From assembly GCF_000499385.1 (NCBI RefSeq), contig NW_013653134.1:27501-37500 (forward strand): a stretch of DNA of 10,000 nucleotides, read 5' to 3'. Shown in pieces: positions 6,251 to 10,000 of this stretch. Both the position numbers and the translations under genes were made by a program. The notes beneath the pieces were generated by a model. The model searched no databases, was not told the DNA's origin, and saw nothing but the letters and a program-made list of their open reading frames with translations. Each line of letters begins with the position of its first letter. Position 1 is the first letter of the stretch. The stretch is from Eimeria necatrix. Its lineage: Eukaryota; Apicomplexa; Conoidasida; Eucoccidiorida; Eimeriidae.

Positions 6251-7127
6251 CTTTTCCCCTTTTTGGCCCCCCACTGCCCTGTAAAAGGCCCTTATTTCCG
6301 CATCTGCTGCAGCATCACCAGTGTAAGCCTCAGCCCCCAAACCCATTTCATCTGCCAGCCACCCGGGGGCCCCGGGGGCCCCAAAAAGCCCGCTGGACCC
6401 TCCGGGGGCCCCGGGGGCCCCAGGGGCCCCAGGGGCCCCCGGGATTTCTGGGGCCCCGGGGGCCCCAGGGGCCCCAGGGGCCCCTGGGATTTCTGGGGCC
6501 CCAGGGGGCTCTGGGGCCCCAGGGGCCCCTCCAGGGGCCCCCCTAGGGGCCCCAGGTATATCGAGGGTCTCAGGTACCCTGGAGGCCCCAGGGGCCCCCA
6601 GGGCCCCCAGTTTCTTAGGGTCCTCTAGGTCTGAAAGGGGGGGCCCCAGGGCCCCCAAAGAGGGCAAATCCTGAAGGGTAAATGAGGCCTTTGAGGCCCC
6701 TGAAGCCTCCAGGGTACTGGGGGCCCCCAGGGTACTGGGGGCCCCCAGGGTACTGGGGGCCCCCAGGGTGCTGGGGGCCCCCAGAGTGCTGGGGGCCTCC
6801 AGGGTACTGGGGGCCAGGGTACTGGGGGCCCCCAAGGTACTGGGGCCCCCCTGGGTACTGGGGGGCTCCAGGGTACTGGGGGCCCCCAGGGTGCTGGTGG
6901 GGGCCCCCAGGGTACTGGGGGCCCCCAGGGTACTGGGGGCCTCCAGGGTACTGGGGGGCCCCAGGGGGCCCCCCAGTTGGCTTAGAGGCTGCTGCTGCAG
7001 CGTTTCATTATTCTTTGAATTGGTCTCAGTTTCGCTTTCTTCTTTGAAGTCATTTATTCCGCTAAAAGAGTCCATAAAAGGGAAAATGGGGGCCCCCATG
7101 GGAGGCCAGTCCACGAAGCTTGGGGCC

Positions 7128-7187
<60 letters not shown>

Positions 7188-7288
7188 TCTTTCTGCGTGT
7201 TCAGAGTTGCTGCTGTGGGGGAAGAAGCGGCGTTTGCGCTGCTGTCCCCCAAGGAGGGAAATAGGGGCGGGAGCGCCAGCGTGCCGCC

Positions 7289-7348
<60 letters not shown>

Positions 7349-8254
7349 TGCGCGGGCGATTGTGTTGAACCACCTCTGGAAGTCCTGCTGCAGCTGCTTC
7401 CTGCTGCGCTCGAGAGTGAGGTGGACTCTTTTCATTTCTTTTTTGGTTTTGTTTAGTTTTTCAATCCAAGAAATATATTCATTTCTGTCTTTTTCGACTT
7501 GCTGCAGCAGCAGCGCCTCTCGGGGGCAGTCCTCTGCTGCAGCTTCGGGTGTACGTACACCCTGCAGGTGCTGCCGGATCTTCAGCTTCTCCAGCTGCGC
7601 CCGCGCTGCAGCAATTCTTTCTTTTGCTGCTGCTGCTGCTGCTCGCTGCCCCTCAGCAGCAGCAAACAGCTGCTGCAGCAGCAAACAATCTGCTTCCACA
7701 AATTCACACTTCCGGGCACTTCGCCGCAGCACTTCCAAAGCTTTTCCCCTTTCCTTCAAAAGTGCTGTGGCTTCAGGCCCAGCTAGCCAGGGGGCCCCCT
7801 GGGGGCCCCCCTGGGGGCCCCCCTGGGGGCCCCCCTGGGGGCCCCCCTGGGGGCCCCCCTGGGGGCCCCCCTGGGGGGCCCCCTCGGGGGCCCCCTGCCG
7901 CTGGGGGCCCCCTGGGGGCCCCCCTGGCGTTGGGGGGCCCCCCGGGGGGCCCCCTGGGGGCCCCCCCGGGAGCAGCTGCGGGGCCCCCGGCGGAGCCCCT
8001 GGGAGGGGGCCCCCCAAGCTGCTGCTGCGGTGGCGGGGGGGCCCCCTAACTGCTGCTTCGACTGCAGCACGAGTGACAGCAGCAAGAGGGTCTCTGCCAG
8101 AGTCTGCTGCTGCTGCTTCCGAGCTGAAGTGAATAATTCCCAGCAAAGTGGCAATCTCTGCGTCTCGCTGCTCTATGTGCAGCTGCAGCAGCTGCAGCGC
8201 CTGGTGGCACTCGCTGCTGCTGCAGCGCCCGCTGCTGCTGCTGCTGCAGCAGCA

Positions 8255-8291
<37 letters not shown>

Positions 8292-8857
8292 GTGTTTGCT
8301 GCTGCTAGGGCTTGTCTGTATTTGTCGCGGAGCAAGTTGAAGCAGTAAGCAGCTAGGCGCAGGTCTTTTGCTGCCACGAGGGTTTCTTGCTGCTGCTCTG
8401 CAGCAGCAGCAGCAGCAGCAGCAAGGAAAGAGTCGACTTCTGCAGCACACCACTGCTTCTCGACTTCAGTGAGTTCGGTTTGCTGCTGCAGCAGTTCCGC
8501 TGCTGCTGCTGCGTCCCCCTGCTGCTGCTGCTGCTGCTGCAGCTGGCCGAGGAGGACCCCGCGGGGCTGGTGCAGCGGGATCTGCTGCTGCTGCTGCTGC
8601 TGCAGCTGCTGCAGCTGCTGCTGCAGGCGTCGGTTCTCGCGCTGCAGCCGCAGCAGCAGCAGCGCGGGGTCTTCTTCCTCGTTGACTTGCGCGGAGTTTT
8701 GGACTTTCGAAACCACTTGTGCAAATTTTAAAGTTTTAAAAGTTTCTAAAATACTTTTTGCTTCCAAAGTTGCTGTTGCTATCATCCGAGTTCTGCAGTT
8801 GCCCCCCAAGGAGTCCTTCAGCACGGAAGTCAGCAGCGAGTTCCGGTACGGCACGTG

Positions 8858-8929
<72 letters not shown>

Positions 8930-9122
8930 TTGCTGCTGCTGCTGCAGCGCGAGGATGACTTGTTCGAGGTAGTGGAGGGACAAGTTGATGCTGCAGGTTT
9001 CTTGGAAAAGAGTGTTTTTGGAGTTGTTGGAAAAAGTCTTTTGGAAGTTATTTTCGGAGAAGTTTTGAGAAGAAACTTTGTTTCTTTCGGACCCCGCCAA
9101 GTCCACCAAGTGCAGCTTGGCC

Positions 9123-9177
<55 letters not shown>

Positions 9178-9588
9178 GGGCGCGGCTGGCGATCCAGAGA
9201 GTGAAGATGCAGTGGGACCTCGTGGAAGTTTGGTTTCGAAAAGTTTCGGAAATAGTTCTGTTGGCATCTCCGAGAAAAAGAAGTTGGAGGGCCTCTTCTT
9301 CGGAGGCGACGGGGTGTACAGACAGCCCGCGCAGCAGCAGCTGTCCGCGCGCGTCCGCCGCGGCCTCGACTCTGCGACTTTGCGCAGCAGTTGCTGCTGT
9401 TGCTGCTGTTGCTGCTGTTGCTGCTGCTGTTGCTGCTGTTGCTGCTGCCAGCAGGTCAAAACCCCTTTCCTGGTAGATCTCCAAATAAGAAACTCCAATC
9501 CAAAAGTCAGCAGCACGAGCGGGAGCAGCAGCAGCTTCGAAGACCCTCGCGAGCGCCCGCGGGATTATCCCGCGCTGCGCGAACCCCC

Positions 9589-9628
<40 letters not shown>

Positions 9629-9931
9629 GCTCATGGTGAAGGTCTTGCCCGAGCCCGAGGGCCCGTAGGCAAAGACAGTCCCATTGACCCCTTTTAACGC
9701 AGAGTCCACGAGGGACTCCGCCACAACTCGAAAGACTTCTTCTTGGGAACTCTGAGGCCCCAAAACTCCGTCAAATTGGAAAAAATGCTCTTTAAAACTG
9801 TCTCCAAGTCCTCCAAATGGCACTTTTACTTTTATGGACTTTCCCGCCACCCGCAAAGCCCCGCCGCTCTCCCCCGGTCGCAGCCGTACGTACACCTCAA
9901 TGCCCCCGGGCCCGCAGCCGCTTTCCTCCAT
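6245..9931 (-). CDS. KIF6: Kinesin-9 family motor protein, KIF6-like, complete single-exon frame
   Basis: A 1228-residue protein with an N-terminal motor at about residues 11-408. Visible motor motifs are VYVRLRP (13-19), the P-loop GPSGSGKT (90-97), [34 protein letters not shown], switch I NQTSTRSH, switch [26 protein letters not shown] and DSLGGNC. The SYLEIY..G.DLL, LFLGD.NR and SLHYLEQVI blocks are those of KIF6 (kinesin-9B) rather than kinesin-1 or kinesin-5. A coiled coil follows (EEEDP at 418-422 onward), then [12 protein letters not shown] near 585-600, a second coiled coil at about 803-855, and a C-terminal block TGD..AD.EI.AFYRA at about 1204-1220, close to what I recall at the end of KIF6. 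Between them lie Ser, Ala, Gln, GGPQ, APSTLG and GAP repeats, so the protein is longer than animal KIF6 (roughly 800 residues). The start ATG has G at -3 and +4 and sits just before the conserved first strand; the stop is TGA. Kinesin-9 proteins act in motile axonemes, so expression in microgametes is inferred. Family assignment is strong; the orthologue name is less certain. Confidence 0.9.
6358..6545 (-). repeat. GAP collagen-like coding repeat
   Basis: GGGGCCCC-based units encode GAPGAP with occasional EIP near the C-terminus of the kinesin (about residues 1129-1191). No collagen function is implied. Confidence 0.8.
6712..6975 (-). repeat. APSTLG coding minisatellite
   Basis: About fifteen units of 18 bp (minus strand GCCCCCAGTACCCTGGGG-like) encode APSTLG with E, P and Q variants, around residues 986-1073 of the kinesin. 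Unit length varies slightly (one extra T, one lost residue), as expected of slippage. Confidence 0.8.
7131..7186 (-). repeat. Poly-Ala tract (GCA)n in the kinesin tail
   Basis: A CTG/CAG microsatellite read as GCA on the coding strand, around residues 915-934. Confidence 0.8.
7292..7346 (-). repeat. Poly-Ser tract (AGC)n after the second coiled coil
   Basis: A microsatellite read as AGC, around residues 862-880, directly after the conserved coil that ends [11 protein letters not shown]. Confidence 0.8.
7547..7562. repeat. Palindrome GGTGTACGTACACC, copy 6 (16-bp), inside kinesin coding sequence
   Basis: The exact core plus one more paired base on each side. It encodes GVRTP in a linker between two helical segments of the kinesin tail (RQHLQ and [13 protein letters not shown]). 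Confidence 0.85.
7790..7885 (-). repeat. 12-bp GGPQ coding repeat
   Basis: About seven near-identical 12-bp units (plus strand GGGGGCCCCCCT-like) encode GGPQ; less regular GGP and PGAP repeats extend to about 8045. Confidence 0.8.
8859..8926 (-). repeat. Poly-Ser tract in motor loop L12
   Basis: About 22 AGC codons, preceded by a short poly-Gln, lie between EQVILAL and RHVPYRNS, that is, between helix alpha-4 and alpha-5 of the motor. Confidence 0.8.
9126..9177 (-). repeat. Poly-Ser tract in motor loop L10
   Basis: About 17 AGC codons between [11 protein letters not shown] and [12 protein letters not shown], the beta-6/beta-7 turn. Confidence 0.8.
9391..9449 (-). repeat. Ala-Ala-Thr tract in the motor L8 region
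   Basis: GCAGCAACA units encode AAT after [14 protein letters not shown], around residues 161-180, where KIF6 has its own variable insert. Confidence 0.75.
9590..9625 (-). repeat. Poly-Ser tract in motor loop L5
   Basis: Twelve AGC codons (residues 103-114) lie between the P-loop helix (GKTFTMSG) and [10 protein letters not shown], the position of loop L5. Confidence 0.8.
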
Positions 9932-10000
9932 TTCTTTTTATTTCTTTTTTTTTCTTTTTTTCTTTTTTTTCTTTTAATTCTTTTTTCTTTTTCCTTTCTT
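9932..10000 (-). promoter_or_regulatory. A-rich leader upstream of the kinesin start
   Basis: On the transcribed strand this is almost pure A/G with long A runs, directly before AAGAAATGG. It is a likely 5' UTR or proximal promoter segment; no defined promoter motif is visible. Confidence 0.5.

Noticed and set aside
6768..8132. A 454-codon plus-strand frame
   Set aside because: It is antisense to the kinesin tail; its length comes from GGGGCCCC and CTG repeats open in every frame.
8855..9697. A 280-codon plus-strand frame
   Set aside because: It is antisense to the motor domain, whose minus-strand translation carries all kinesin motifs.

Overview
The window looks like nuclear DNA of a coccidian apicomplexan, almost certainly Eimeria; the species is not resolved. 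Three things point there: dense (CAG)n/(CTG)n tracts that become poly-Ser, poly-Ala and poly-Gln runs inside an otherwise conserved protein; interstitial arrays of the TTTAGGG telomere-type heptamer; and AT-rich non-coding DNA between GC-rich exons. This matches the repeat-rich segments known from Eimeria genomes.

Two genes can be read, both on the minus strand. On the right (9931 to 6245) is one uninterrupted reading frame of 1228 codons for a kinesin-9 of the KIF6 type. Motor, middle and C-terminal family blocks are all present, separated by long low-complexity inserts. On the left (3748 down to 94, continuing off the window) is a gene made of small exons that no single open frame reveals. 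I reconstructed seven exons from coiled-coil-coding blocks bounded by splice-like signals of compatible phase. The protein order and short motifs match CCDC40 (FAP172 in Chlamydomonas), one half of the CCDC39/CCDC40 ruler of the 96-nm axonemal repeat. One exon (1627-1509) has a frame shift or an unresolved splice.

Both families belong to motile flagella. In Eimeria the only flagellated stage is the microgamete, so the window appears to hold two neighbouring male-gamete axoneme genes in tandem. No shared regulation is shown.

Layout: 1-38 CTG repeat; 94-3748 CCDC40-like exons with introns full of CAG repeats, outward-facing telomere-type arrays (281-533 and 1277-1488) and an A/T tract (661-1255); 3749-5280 AT-rich DNA with CAG tracts and an unresolved 5' end; 5281-5634 a GGGGCCCC minisatellite; 5635-6244 AT-rich spacer with short tandem repeats; 6245-9931 kinesin; 9932-10000 A-rich leader. 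A 14-bp perfect palindrome, GGTGTACGTACACC, recurs six times exactly between 3750 and 7562. I see no rRNA, tRNA, CRISPR or transposase gene.
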